Of a DNA stretch of 64,000 bases, positions 18,305-38,758 are shown piece by piece. Each line of letters starts with the position of its first letter. Position 1 is the first letter of the stretch. The notes beneath the pieces are model-generated. The model worked only from the letters and a program-made list of their open reading frames with translations, did not search any database and had not been told where the DNA came from. A program made the translations under genes and the position numbers. The stretch comes from Metaphire vulgaris (Eukaryota; Annelida; Clitellata; Crassiclitellata; Megascolecidae): assembly GCA_018105865.1 (NCBI GenBank), contig CM030861.1, positions 9,344,084-9,408,083 on the forward strand, read 5' to 3'.

Positions 18305-20477
18305 CACTACCACTACCACTACCACTACCACTACTACTAAGGCATTTTTATGCTGCACGAAAGCTATACCTGGCTATATAAAGAAACAGCCTTTGCATAG
18401 TTGCCCTTGGAAAATTCAGCATTGCCTTCATTCTTTAACTTTTCAGCCTCCTTTTTCATCCGCTGTTTCCTTTCGGCCCGCTCTTGGCAGTCCTTTTCGA
18501 GGGCAGCCAAGAAAGCAGCTGTGAAGGAATTAAAAACTAGAGAACAAATAATTCAAAATGGCCTCCAAAACAGTAAGAAGGAATCATGCCTCAGTTCAAT
18601 GAATATTAACTGAAATATCAATTTGAAGAACAAGCTGCAACTAGCAAAAGTCCAAAAATTCAGTCCATTCTTGAAGCCACAGGCAGCGCTGATCTCCATT
18701 TCTACAGCCCTCGGCCAGGTGTGCAACACTACGCATATAGGGCTAGTGTATTGTACAGCATGCCTACTTGACTGCAGCGTTGCTACTTGTTTTGCCACAG
18801 CCCTCTAGCAGGTGAAGGCTGATTTGACCTTAGGGCTCCTGCTCCTGCTCCATGACTTTCGGATTGCCACGCCCATGTTGGTACCAATCTGCTATATTCC
18901 CACCTTGGTACGACTAGAGTAGAAATAAATTACTTATCATTGAAGAAATTGTAATTATATCATAGGCACCACGTAACAACCATCGTGGTCTTAGGTACGC
19001 AAAGCTACCTGGTTCAGCACTGTTGTGTTGTTGAATGTCAGACAAGCCTGTTCCTTGCTTCGAAGTATCACTGTTAATCACAGTTCGGTTAACACCTAGG
19101 GTGGAAAACACCAATTGGGTGACAAACATTGACAGAGAACTAGGCATCGTGCAAATATTATGTTTCTCAATAATGAAGTCAAAAGCTAAGAAATACTTAA
19201 ACTTAGCATGGTTTAAAGTGGCTTAGAAGGCCTGTGTGAAAGCCACTAGGGGCACTAATGGGGCTTGAACCCACTTGACGCTCCGGCACGTAACCCACTC
19301 TGCCATCTTCCGCCCCCTACTTCTTCTTCTCCACACAGTCCCATCAGGAACCATTGAGACCAGTGGCGCTGTCTGTGATTTGACTAGTACTAAATAAATA
19401 ATAAATTACTACATATTACAGTAAAAATGTCAAATCTCATAACTTAAGCCACAATCCTTTTAATATCACCACCTATGTGACCATAGTTACGTTAACAATG
19501 TCACATACAGCGGACTGCTATTATCAGTTTTGCTTATTTTTACACATTTTTAACAATGACTCATTTTATATTAACCAAGTTTGGCTGTAAACAACAAGAC
19601 TTCTAGAAATTATTTAAGAGAGTTCATAGTAAGGATGCTGCTACTTTGCAAAAGAACATCTGCTAATCACACCTGACACAAATGGATACAAAAATCACAC
19701 TCAAAAGCCATGAAAAACTAATCTTAAATCTAATAATGGCTTTCCTTTTGCAACAATATAAGTCTCAACTTGTCACTAGTTTGGCTGTGTGAGGCTATAT
19801 ATATTTTTGTATCAATCAATCAATTTATTGTTTCCAACTCATAAACAAGTATGCTATAATTCCAGTACCATATCAAGATTACAGATAAATTGCTTAACTA
19901 AAACTGAGCAATATGCTTGGGAAAAAACTTACAACTTGACACCCTGCATTACACAAACACAAGATTTCTCTAAGAATTTCACACAGTGTTTTATACAGGC
20001 CTGTTAGGAGGGGAGATCCCCCCACTCACAAAATTTCAAAAATTCACCCCAAAATCCCAGCACTTACACAAATTTTGCATTGAACTGTGTCTTTTCCCCT
20101 CTAACCAAGTCAATTCCCCCAAGGCCTGGAGTCTGGATAAAACACTGATTTCACATTAGAAATCATGCAGCCATGGAGAAGTCTCCTTCCACAGCATCTT
20201 CGGCATACCAGTCTTTAGAACCGGGATATCGGAATCGGATTGCACTGTATCAATTTTAACCAAATCGGAATTGATGCTGTTCAATAGTGCATCAGCCTTC
20301 TTGATAGATGTGTTGGAAACGTCCTCATCTGATGAAGCAAGGCCTTTGACAATAGATTCTATACAAACAGCAAACAAAAGCCGCGCTTTTCCAAACCCCT
20401 TTGAAAATATAAAAGCATAAACACAAAAACATAAGATTGATCGACTAATAGACTGACTTATTTACTGATTGATCAAC

Positions 20478-20529
<52 letters not shown>

Positions 20530-21116
20530 AATAATAATAATAATAATAATAATAATGTTTAGAGTGGTTCAGTAGGGTCTGCACACTCCGTCCTGTGTGA
20601 CAACCAAAGAAACAAACAAAATGATAACTGAGAAAGTAGATTGCCATGTGATCGATTCTTGACATTAGCACACCGCAGCAGCACACGAGGCCACAAATGC
20701 AAATAGTTCAAGCAGATGGTGGGACCAAGGAAGAACATTTTTCTTAGAACAAGAGTTGTTGACAAATGGAACAGTCTGGACTAAGAGGCAGTAACAGTTG
20801 AAACAATAAACTGATTCGAAAGCTATCTGGGAAAACTAGGTTATTAAATGTAGAGTTATTACAGTGGTTTTCACACAGGCTGACTTAGCCTCCTGAGCCA
20901 CTTGAAATTACGTTATTATTTTTGGAATTCCTTAACTAACTCTGTCACTTACAAATTACTAAACCAAATAGGTTGACCGTCTTACGGGTTTTATACCCTT
21001 TGGCCAACCCATTTCTCAAACGAATTATATATTTTTTATGCATATTATGATGTTTCTTCTGTTAAATAGTAAGAAAATGAATTGTATGTTTAACCTGTAT
21101 AATCTTGAGAAATAAA

Positions 21117-21151
<35 letters not shown>

Positions 21152-23467
21152 ATCAATCAATCAATCAAGTTTATTTTTCTCAACATACTGATGAGTACAA
21201 ATCAAGAAAAAAAGACAAGCTTAAGTTAATTAAACTATTAAAGTATAATACATGAATGTCCATTTGCTTGTACATACTTTTTAAGAATAATGTTTCAAAC
21301 TCATAGTACAGAAATCAGTTGAGAGAAAAAAGGATTGGCCTAAGGGATTTGTATCCCGTACAATTGGCCAACCTCAAAGTTTGTAATAATATGACATATA
21401 AAAGTCTTTAAATGATGGAAATTAGGAATTATTTAGGGATCAAGTAGGAAGTGATTTAGTTTATTGGATGAAAGTAACCACAGATAGTACATATAGTCAT
21501 ATTGATTGTATAAAATGTAGTTAGTACATATAATGTATAATAAAGGTATTTAGTGATCATAATTGAGAATTTGAGTCAATATTAAATAATTTTAGCCAAG
21601 AGAAAATTAAGTTTGCCATTTTAAAAGAAATATTTTTAAGTTAGTTTTAAATGAGGTTAATTGGTTTAGATTTTTAGATCAGGAGGGAGGCTATTCCAAA
21701 TTCTAGGTCCAGAAAATTTGTTAGTAAATAATCTGGCATTAGTAGATGCATATTGAAGATAGATATTATTACTATTTCTGAGATTGGGTTTACATTTAAT
21801 GTTTAGATTATCAAAGAATTTGTTTGCATAGAAAATATTGGGTAAAAAGTTATGAAGATATTTAAATACAAATAAGGCAGTTTGCTGTTTATATATATTT
21901 TCAATTTTTAAAATATTATATTTATTAAATAGATTGGTTGTATTAGTATAATTCTTTTCTTTAAATATTAGTCTTATTGCTTTATTTTGTAGAATTTGGA
22001 TTTTGCCAATAGTTGATTTATAAGTATTTGCCCAAATTATATTGCAATAGGTTAGATATGAATGAATAAGAGTAAAATAGAGTTGCCTAAGAGCAGAGAA
22101 GTCAATCATATCTTTAATGTGTCTAATTATATTGAGATTTTTTGCTATTTTATTTGAAAGTTCATTTGACTGTTCTTTCCAGTTTAGGTGCTGATCGACT
22201 ATTACTCCTAGGAATTTTACAGAAGATTTTTTGGTTAAGGTAGTGCCATCTATCTTTATTGGATCAAGATTGTACAAATGAGATTTTAGATGGAAATGTA
22301 TGAAATTAGTTTTTTCAAGATTAAGAGCTAGTTTGTTTATTTTAAACCAATTTGATATTTTTAATAATTCAGAATTGACAAGGGCAACCAAATCTTTCAA
22401 GTTTTTATGACTAGCAAATAAGTTAGTGTCATCAGCAAACAATAAAAATTTAAATAGCGTTGATGTATTAGGTAAATCATTAATAAAAATTAAGAAGAGA
22501 AGAGGTCCTAATATAGATCCTTGGGGTACTCCATATTTGATGTCTTTGATGTCAGAATTTTGGGAGTTTACCCTAGTAAATTGTTTACGGTTAGTTAGGT
22601 AGTTTGAAAACCAAGTTAGAGATAGACCTTTAATTCCATAGTATTCAAGTTTTAGTAGTAATATTTTATGATCTATTACATCAAATGCTTTTTTAAGTCT
22701 AGAAAAATACCTATTGAGTGGTTGTGAGATTCAAAGTTTGATGTTACACCATCTATTAAGTCTAAAATGGGCATATATGTAGAGTTATTTGGTCTAAAAC
22801 CAAATTGGAAGTCAGATAACATATTATATTTATTCAAATATTTGATTAATCTGATAAACATAGCCTTTTCAAAGATTTTTGAGAAAAATAGGTAAGTTGG
22901 AGATTGGCCTATAATTAGATTCACTAGACTTTGTACCTGATTTATATATTGGAGTGATTTTCGCTATTTTAATTTCATCAGGGACAATACCTGTTAGGAA
23001 AGAAGAATTTACAATATCAGAAAGAATTTCAGCTATGAATTCTGCACATTCAATTACAACACTTTGGTTAATGTTATCATATCCTGAAGAGTTTTTATGT
23101 TTAAAATTTTTAATGATATCTTTAATTTCATGTGGAGTAGTAGGAAAAATTTGAAAAGTATAATTTTTAGGATTATTTGTAAGATATTCATTAGGTGATT
23201 TCATTTCCAGAGTTGGTTGAATTTTTGATGCAATGTCTGATCCAACATTTACAAAGTAATCATTAAATCTATTAGATATATATGTACTGGGACTTGTGTT
23301 AGTGTCACAATTCTCTTGATTGATTGATTGATTATATTCACAGACTTGCTAAATGGCTGACTGACTAATCTACTGATTGACTGAATTACTGATTTCTTCG
23401 TCATACCAATTTCGTCCACTCTGCTGAGAAAAGAGTCGAGATCTCTCTTATTTTTCTCGTCTTCCAT
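4739..23467 (-). CDS. TTC12: TTC12, TPR and armadillo repeat dynein-assembly factor (complete)
   Basis: TTC12 is a cytoplasmic factor for preassembly of axonemal dynein arms in ciliated cells. Minus-strand exons: 23407-23467, 20209-20358, 18370-18518, 17558-17668, 16443-16575, 14877-15117, 14463-14522, 13913-14007, 12925-13111, 10305-10397, 9335-9395, 8611-8742, 7563-7853, 6362-6464, 5879-6101, 4739-4811. All phases join; 720 codons against about 705 residues in human. The start MEDEKNKRDLDSFLSRVDEI matches the family N-terminus. Residues about 70-165 form the TPR block (AFLAALEKD, KLKNEGNAEFSKGNYAKAVSLY, LGLKQYEKAIESYREAI). Armadillo-like helices follow, ending in SIVGNAALCLSHC and RLRELHGLEILN just before the stop, both family hallmarks. 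The exon at 14463 uses the CTCTAG acceptor, since the TTTTCAG ten bases upstream breaks the frame. The largest intron (20359-23406) holds a LINE. Confidence 0.93.
4950..5006. repeat. (ACTC)n microsatellite
   Basis: Tetranucleotide tract with CACC variants in the last TTC12 intron (4812-5878). Confidence 0.8.
5455..5876 (+). mobile_element. LINE 3' ends with (AAT)n tails
   Basis: The plus strand reads LAKLKTHLFNIS-like residues near 5470, the usual end of a non-LTR ORF, followed by a 3' UTR and (AAT)n. A second tail with GCGCTATATAAATTGTCGT ends in a long (AAT)n at 5798-5873, directly against TTC12 exon 15. Confidence 0.6.
6240..6360. repeat. (TACA)n microsatellite next to a splice donor
   Basis: About 110 bp of CATA repeats. 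The repeat itself supplies the GTATGT donor of TTC12 exon 14 on the minus strand (intron starts at 6361). Confidence 0.8.
6555..6685. repeat. (AAT)n / (ATG)n microsatellite
   Basis: Compound trinucleotide tract in the TTC12 intron between exons 13 and 14. Confidence 0.8.
6686..7562. other. TTC12 intron 13, remainder
   Basis: Mostly featureless AT-rich intron. Around 7295-7440 a decayed frame reads WNSFP and other residues typical of a non-LTR ORF C-terminus; no tail is clear. Confidence 0.4.
7921..8240 (-). mobile_element. Non-LTR retrotransposon C-terminal fragment with (CCTGA)n tail
   Basis: On the minus strand an open segment reads RRIKWTGHILRMEE, then GRRSKGRPKRRWMDGLEED and ELWRDVMEKW, the classic C-terminal tail of endonuclease-reverse-transcriptase ORFs. 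It ends in CGAAAACCTGACC followed by CCTGA repeats, probably the 3' tail. A copy with the same end lies at 44520-44745 on the plus strand. It is 5'-truncated and sits in TTC12 intron 12. Confidence 0.8.
8930..9056. other. TTC12 intron 11, unremarkable part
   Basis: AT-rich with a TGTAATGTAATG-type short tail near 8930-8946, which recurs at 13665 and 14221 and at LINE ends. Nothing else is seen. Confidence 0.35.
9057..9270 (-). mobile_element. Non-LTR retrotransposon C-terminal fragment
   Basis: Minus-strand reading gives KSGHKRKNRGNRARGRQRIK, then a spacer and NREEWKSMVTDVA, the same architecture as other reverse-transcriptase ORF tails but a different family from 7921-8240. Related nucleotide stretches occur at 1785-1870, 16805-16870 and 17090-17125. 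Confidence 0.65.
9457..9536. mobile_element. 80-bp TTAA-flanked mini-element, copy 1
   Basis: Starts TTAACCCCTTAACTGGGG and ends GGTTAAGGGGTTAA, exactly 80 bp including the TTAA at each end. The TTAA target plus CCC-starting inverted ends point to a piggyBac-type non-autonomous element. Further copies are at 40678, 44146 and 62514. Confidence 0.75.
10436..10613. repeat. 32-bp minisatellite in TTC12 intron 9
   Basis: About five and a half head-to-tail units starting AGATAATATACACATGATAA with period 32 and few substitutions. It ends about 40 bp from the acceptor of TTC12 exon 10 and runs into a (TA)n tract. Confidence 0.85.
10627..10717. repeat. (TA)n microsatellite
   Basis: TA dinucleotide tract with AAT interruptions, next to the 32-bp minisatellite. 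Confidence 0.9.
11090..12310 (+). pseudogene. Decayed transposase-like ORF
   Basis: In shifting plus-strand frames the sequence reads DWKLEELVQGLVFDTTAANTG, then CHHHVFEVMLAAVFSAALGPS and GPEIKLFQRFCKMWP, and much further on SLKLFDLLDKDGQQ. A Phe-Asp-Thr-Thr acidic motif followed by a Cys-His-His segment resembles a class of DDE-type transposase-like proteins common in invertebrate genomes, recalled from memory. It has several stops and frameshifts, lies antisense in TTC12 intron 9 and is certainly dead. The superfamily is not assigned. Confidence 0.45.
12627..12698. repeat. (TA)n microsatellite
   Basis: About 70 bp of uninterrupted TA in TTC12 intron 9. Confidence 0.9.
13183..13458 (-). mobile_element. 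tRNA-derived SINE, near full length
   Basis: The minus strand starts GGGGGCGGGAAG. It has a pol III A box TTAGCAGAGTGG and B box GGTTCAATACC about 40 bp apart, then a roughly 200-bp body ending ACTCGAGTATGGGACC. Other copies: 18785-18905, 19225-19319, 40384-40652, 49308-49762, 51712-51780, 53517-53640. Confidence 0.8.
13590..13818 (+). mobile_element. LINE 3' end with (AAT)n tail
   Basis: It carries AAGTGCTCTTGTC, then GTGCTATAGAAATCGTCTAG and a 50-bp (AAT)n tail. The same 3' UTR block recurs at 5725, 29194, 42320 and 54175. Confidence 0.65.
14708..14776. repeat. (ATG)n microsatellite
   Basis: Two ATG-repeat tracts in the TTC12 intron between exons 6 and 7. Confidence 0.85.
15172..15254. 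mobile_element. TA-flanked mini-element, TACAGGGTGGTGC family
   Basis: An 83-bp near-palindromic unit with ends TACAGGGTGGTGCAAAAA and TTTTTGCACCACCCTGTA. The TA at each end fits Tc1/mariner-type insertion. A second copy with the same core ACATTTAGGTTTGCATTTAA is at 25319-25395. Confidence 0.75.
15364..15504. repeat. (ATT)n with TACTGGTC units
   Basis: Compound microsatellite that begins as a 15-bp repeat containing TATTACTGGTCAT and becomes pure (ATT)n. Confidence 0.8.
15790..16263 (+). mobile_element. Decayed non-LTR ORF C-terminus with (AAT)n tail
   Basis: Plus-strand frames give VINASARIIFGLRWHDHVTP, then NPRLWERSL and a KTHLF-like end, matching the well-known C-terminal block of invertebrate LINE reverse-transcriptase ORFs. 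A 3' UTR with CTGTACAGCGCTTTTTGG and an (AAT)n tail follows. The reverse complement of that UTR is at 17330-17400. It is inserted in TTC12 intron 5. Confidence 0.75.
16628..16812. repeat. Polypyrimidine (CTT/CTC)n tract
   Basis: About 185 bp of almost pure C and T on the plus strand, an H-DNA-prone mirror-type repeat inside TTC12 intron 4. Confidence 0.85.
17817..18027. repeat. (ATC)n microsatellite cluster
   Basis: Interrupted then pure CAT repeats; apparent poly-His and poly-Ser frames here are repeat artefacts. A further (ATT)/(ACT)n cluster lies at 18178-18340. Confidence 0.9.
19225..19319 (-). mobile_element. tRNA-derived SINE, 5' part
   Basis: The minus strand has GGGGGCGGAAGATGGCAGAG with A box TGGCAGAGTGGG and B box GGTTCAAGCCC, followed by GTGGCTTTCACACAGGC. 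A truncated relative at 18785-18905 keeps the order but not the boxes. Confidence 0.7.
19984..20147. mobile_element. hAT-type element, CAGTGTTTATTCTAG family
   Basis: Ends CAGTGTTTTATACAGGCC and GGATAAAACACTG, flanked on both sides by the 8-mer ATTTCACA. It lies 60 bp from TTC12 exon 2. Other copies: 26062, 47437, 56542, 58410. Confidence 0.85.
20478..20558. repeat. (ATG)n / (AAT)n microsatellite
   Basis: Compound trinucleotide repeat at the start of TTC12 intron 1 repeats. Confidence 0.85.
20667..20910 (+). mobile_element. LINE 3'-end fragment, RGH..LFKQ type
   Basis: Shares its order and sequence with 3355-3560: AGCAGCACACGAGGCCACAA, a WNSLD-like segment, then CACACAGGCTGACTTAGCC. Degenerate. 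Confidence 0.55.
20930..21150 (+). mobile_element. LINE 3' UTR with (TGAT)n tail, plus orientation
   Basis: GGTTGACCGTCTTACGGGTT and ATACCCTTTGGCCAACC form a short hairpin-capable block, followed by GAGAAATAAAATTGATTGAT. The same arrangement in the opposite orientation is the 3' end of the LINE at 21170-23320. Confidence 0.65.
21150..23335 (-). mobile_element. 5'-truncated CR1/Jockey-group LINE with reverse transcriptase
   Basis: Minus-strand frames give an RT core in order: IAKITPIYKSGTKSSESNYRP, FGFRPNNSTY, LDLKK, YGVPQGSILGPLLFLIF at 22473-22545, FADDTNLF near 22440, then WFKINKLALNLEKTNF, FLGVIVDQHLNW and SLPPDLKI. The FADD catalytic pair is intact. Only two one-base shifts break it, one near 22888 and one in an A run near 22690. 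No endonuclease domain is present. The element ends in a hairpin block and (TGAT)n at 21121-21170, and a short (TGAT)n also borders its truncated 5' end at 23319-23335. It is inserted in TTC12 intron 1. The clade is inferred from motif style. Confidence 0.85.
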
Positions 23468-24004
23468 CTCTACGTTTAGTTAATAGTTAAGAGTTTACAA
23501 ATCAACGTATTCCGTAACAACGGAAGTCGCAGCTGCACGCTGTTGCCGTTGTAGCTTTTTGTATTACAAGGTTGTTAGTTATTAGGTTATTATGGATTTG
23601 AATTGATGTAGATGTTCGATTAGGGCCGAGCTGATTACGGCCTTTGTTGCATTCTTGCTCAAGTAGAATTTTAAGCACCTATAGATGTGATGATCAATAA
23701 TGTGACTATGAGTGGTCATGTCATTGATCAAAGTCTCATATTTTCCTTTGTGGCTTCCATATTCTGAGGCAAAACTCATTAAGGGTGAATTTTACTAACA
23801 GCAGTGTTATGTGTAGAACTAGATATTGCTGCCTTTTGGCACTGAGTACCGGTACTAAAAACGAAAGTCTGTATAACCATAAAGTCTATGGGCATAATCG
23901 AACAATCGAAAACGAGGCTGATCAGAACAGTTGCTTCCGGTTGCAGCTGTTGTTGTTGTTGTTGTTTGGCCAGAATTTGTTTTAATTTCTGTAAAATTTG
24001 CGCT
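23468..24004. promoter_or_regulatory. Divergent TTC12 / PTPN11 promoter region
   Basis: The 537 bp between the TTC12 start (minus) and the PTPN11 start (plus) must contain both 5' leaders. ETS-type cores lie at 23521-23527 (CGGAAGT) and in CTTCCGG near 23934. GTTGCC at 23542-23547 resembles one RFX half-site, but no complete X-box is seen. No TATA box is convincing. A (TTG)n run at 23949-23965 precedes the PTPN11 start. Confidence 0.55.
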
Positions 24005-35167
<11,163 letters not shown>

Positions 35168-35410
35168 TCATCGCCAGTCATTCTGATTCACCGATTCACT
35201 GTCTCATCGTCAGCGTTATCACTGTCTTTCCTGCCGGTGAAGACGGGCATAGGCAACAGTTTCGAATGCCGAGCGCATCTGTGCAGTTAGTTGCTCGCGT
35301 GGGATTTTGTAAAAAGCACGTGGATCCATTTACCGGTGGTAAAGCAAAGCCATTCTAGCTTTCGGCTTCTTACGGATATGCACGGTATTTCAAAATAAAG
35401 TTGCTTTGTT
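35168..35410 (+). other. PTPN11 3' UTR with poly(A) signal
   Basis: AATAAA at 35394-35399 is the first canonical signal after the stop at 35167, giving a 3' UTR of roughly 250 bases. Longer forms cannot be excluded. Confidence 0.55.
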
Positions 35411-36159
35411 TTTATTGGATTTGGAGGTCTGAAATTCAGATCTTCCTGTGTTTTATGGCATTGTGACCTTTGTTAATTAATAACCTTTTCCTGTTACACT
35501 TGACAACGAACGTACGCATAATGAAAGATGTTATTTTTATTATCCTGAATCTATGTGCTTTTTTGTGCTGTTCTTATGTTCTTATGTTTATTCTACAGGT
35601 TTTGCCAGTTCTGTCTTTTTTGCTTGCAATGTTAAACTGTTGTTAAAATGTTGTTGGATCATGTCATGGATGGATTTCCAGTCGTTGATTTCTCTGTGGC
35701 ATTCGTCCTTTCATTGTTTGTTAAAATGCTGTGAAGTAACTTATTTTGTGATATGTTCTGAACTGCCTGGTCAGCACTTGTGAGATGTTTGATATTTGAA
35801 ATAATTTTTTTGTTTTTTATTACGTAGTTTTCTTGAGACGTGCAATTAACATGAATCCAAGATATCATTTGTATAATTTTTAATATTCTATTGTTTAACC
35901 AAGTGAATATTTCAGTGGTATTTCAAGTTTTGAGGAAATATTTGTTTGAGAAACTCTGAATTAACATAAAGCCGCTAAGGCTTTTGAAATTGGATTACTG
36001 TAATAGTTTTAAAACATAATTTTGGAGAGCATTATATATCTTTCAAGTAATCTCGATTTTTTTTAAAACTGACAGTTGTTGTCATTTTAATGTTTTGAAA
36101 GAACTTATCCTGTTTTATTTGTTTCTTTCAGTTTTAATTTGTTTCCATTGAGTCGTGTA

Positions 36160-36323
36160 CAGGGTGCAATTTGTGACCTGGAGCAATGGGGGGGGCACAT
36201 GTCGAGCTTGGGGGGTTGAGTTGTTGGGGTAATGTAGCAGTGGGGGGGATGTAGCTGTTTGGGGATGTAGCAGTAGGTGGGTTGCAGTGGGGGGAAGATT
36301 CCCCCCTTACAAATTGCACCCTG
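36160..36323. mobile_element. hAT-type element, CAGGGTGCAATTTGT family, copy 2
   Basis: Ends CAGGGTGCAATTTGTGACC and ACAAATTGCACCCTG; flanks GTCGTGTA and TTAGTGTA agree at 6 of 8. Confidence 0.75.
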
Positions 36324-36462
36324 TTAGTGTACATTATCAGTTGCTATCGCTGAAGACTAAATGTTGAAAATCGATAAATGACAGATTTGTAAGTTATTGA
36401 TTCTTTTTCAAGACTTTCCACACAAACATTGACAATCACTTAAAATTTAAGGTATCTCCAAG

Positions 36463-36765
36463 CAGTGGCATAGCCTGGCTTTCTGGGTTTGATCGTAACC
36501 AACTTCAAAAAATCTTGGCAAGCAAAAAAGGTCATCCTCATCTTTTCCTTCTTGTATATTTTTCCTTTGCAGATGCTGACAAGCAAAAAAAGGTCGTCAG
36601 CTTACACCTTTACATTCTTTGGCACATAGAAATTTGGGTTGGCAGCCAACCAAGGGGGGTTTGACCCCCAAAACCGAGTCCAAAAATAAAAAAATGTATG
36701 AAAACACCAAAAAAAAATTTGTCAGCAGCCAAGAGGGGGGTTTAACCCTCTTGACTATGCCACTG
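36463..36765. mobile_element. hAT-type element, CAGTGGCGTAGCC family
   Basis: Ends CAGTGGCATAGCCTGGC and GACTATGCCACTG; flanks TCTCCAAG and TCTACAAG match at 7 of 8. It contains two copies of the shared GCAAGCAAAAAAGG motif (36517, 36578). Confidence 0.8.
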
Positions 36766-36966
36766 TCTACAAGGATGCGGGCTGTGGTGGATAAGCATTT
36801 TCAGTTGTGATACATTTCGTGTATTGTCTGGGCATTCTCTCAGCATTTGACTAGAAGTTTTAAATTTTTATCAGTACAGGTGCTAATGTTCTTGTTTCTT
36901 CGTTGTTTTGAAGATTTCCTTCTGTGCTGTTCATCAGATTACTATCCTCATGTAGCGCATTTTGTG

Positions 36967-37165
36967 CAGTGGTGGCTCCAGGATTTGAAAAGTGAGGGGC
37001 CGTTGGGGCGGCAACTTCTAAACATAGCAAGCTGACTATTTTTTATAAACCTGGACTAGCCTAGTTGCTTATAGTAAATGCACTGAAGTCTTTGGGGGGG
37101 GGCTGTTGGGGGAGGCCCAGGCATTCAGTAGGGGGGCACCAGGGTTCCTTAAAGAGCCACCTCTG
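36967..37165. mobile_element. hAT-type element, CAGTGGCGGCTC family, copy 1
   Basis: Ends CAGTGGTGGCTCCAGGATT and GAGCCACCTCTG; flanks ATTTTGTG and ATTTTGTA agree at 7 of 8. It is the oldest-looking of six copies. Confidence 0.8.
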
Positions 37166-37477
37166 ATTTTGTATCTGATTGGGAATTATTTTGTATCAAC
37201 AGCAGGATGTAGTAGACATGTTGTTCTTTAGGTGATGTCAAAATTTGTATGTTGTAAATTGCTCATTCAGTCCAACAGAAGCCCAGATTTTGACATTTTC
37301 TTGTACAATTATTTGTCAATGAGCCACTTTGTTTGTTGTCGAATACGTTTAATTTCGATATCGTTTCTGTATTTTGTGCTAAATCCCAGCTTTAAGGTCT
37401 TAACTACAGAATAATCTTTTTCCAACTGTTTAAACTCCAGAGCTCAAACTGTTAAACATCAGTTGTTTTATTTCAGT

Positions 37478-37654
37478 CAGTGGCGGCTCCAGGATTTGGC
37501 AAGTGGGGGGTGCGTTGGGGTGGCAACTTCTAAGCATGGGGGCAACCATTTGTTGTTAAGTGTGTAGTATTAAGTATAGGGTCCCAACAGGGGGGCCACT
37601 GGGGAGGCAGGCACTCAATAGGGGGCACGGGCTCCCCCTGTGGAGCCGCCACTG
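37478..37654. mobile_element. hAT-type element, CAGTGGCGGCTC family, copy 2
   Basis: Ends CAGTGGCGGCTCCAGGATTT and GGAGCCGCCACTG, flanked on both sides by ATTTCAGT, a perfect 8-bp duplication. Confidence 0.88.
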
Positions 37655-38715
37655 ATTTCAGTATCTAGCATTTTTTATCCATCTACTGCCGAGCTGTTTG
37701 TATTGTTGACAGCATGCTTTTTCTGAACTGTGGTTTGATGACATAGCCGGAATTTGAGCAGGATTTGTAATTATGTTTGTATTGTACAGTCATTATTAAC
37801 ATATTGCTATTGGCTGTCATTATTATTCTGTGTTTATCACGTTTTTAATGTTTTGTTATGCTGCCAAAGTCAGTTTCTTTTAGCTTAAGTTCATGAATGG
37901 ACACAGAATAGAATTAGGTTTCGTGTGAAGGGTTTTACTTTATCAGATTAGTCATAAACCTGTCATTATTTTACAATTCACTGCGATGACCACATATTTT
38001 TTCTTTAGTTTGGTTAATTAAACCGAAACTAAGAATGTGTTGTTATGATGTGAGTGGAACTCGCTTTGAGTCTAGTCCTATTGTAGTTGTTTCATCATTT
38101 AGTTGCGGTGTTTTTCAATCACGAAACAAGCAAGTAAGTAAGCATGGGTTGGATCTTTGAGGTGTTGAATTAGGAGGTTGCTTAAAAATTTAGTATTCTT
38201 GTGAAAAACTTACCAAATATCATGGATTATTTGGATTATTTTCCAAGAGGCTTTTCAAAATTCTTGAGAAATTGACTTATTGAGTTTGAAGTTAAAACTG
38301 AAGCAAAAAGTTTGAGATAAACAAGTATTTTTATCTTAGGTTTATTATTTTGAGATGATTCCAAGAGAAGACCCACATGGCAATACACATAGATATGTTA
38401 TTGGCTATTTGGCAATCTTTAGGAACTTTTGGGCCCTGATCTTTCCCATTTTCATCAAGGACCTGCAGGAATGTGCTGTTGTAGACCTGTTACAAAGACC
38501 ATGGACTTCTATTGTACCAATTTATGATAGCACTATTTGTTTTAGAGGACTGTCAGCCTCTTTTTAGAGTTGCAAAGTTATCAGTAAAATATATTGACAA
38601 GTGAGGTGCGTGGTAAAGGCTAAAAAATCCTTGCCAAACTGAATAGCAGCGCTATAGAATTACGCAGTTTGCCAGTTGAGCATGCACGGTTCACCTTAAT
38701 ATCGCTCACCGAATG

Positions 38716-38741
38716 TAATAATAATAATAATAATAATAATT
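38716..38741. repeat. (AAT)n in the MSTO1 5' leader
   Basis: Eight AAT units end 18 bp before the MSTO1 ATG, so they are probably transcribed. Confidence 0.7.
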
Positions 38742-38758
38742 GCGTTTTGAGCGATAAA

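Larger units (their letters stand above)
35411..38758. other. PTPN11-MSTO1 intergenic region
   Basis: AT-rich, gene-free sequence carrying four short hAT-type elements (36160, 36463, 36967, 37478). The parts at 35411-36159 and 37655-38700 show nothing recognisable. Confidence 0.6.

Noticed and set aside
23520..23560. RFX X-box for the ciliary gene TTC12
   Set aside because: Only one half-site (GTTGCC) fits; the second half does not match the consensus, so it is not listed as a site.
38355..38567. 70-codon open frame before MSTO1
   Set aside because: No homology, no codon bias and no splice relation to MSTO1 exon 1, which has its own conserved start.
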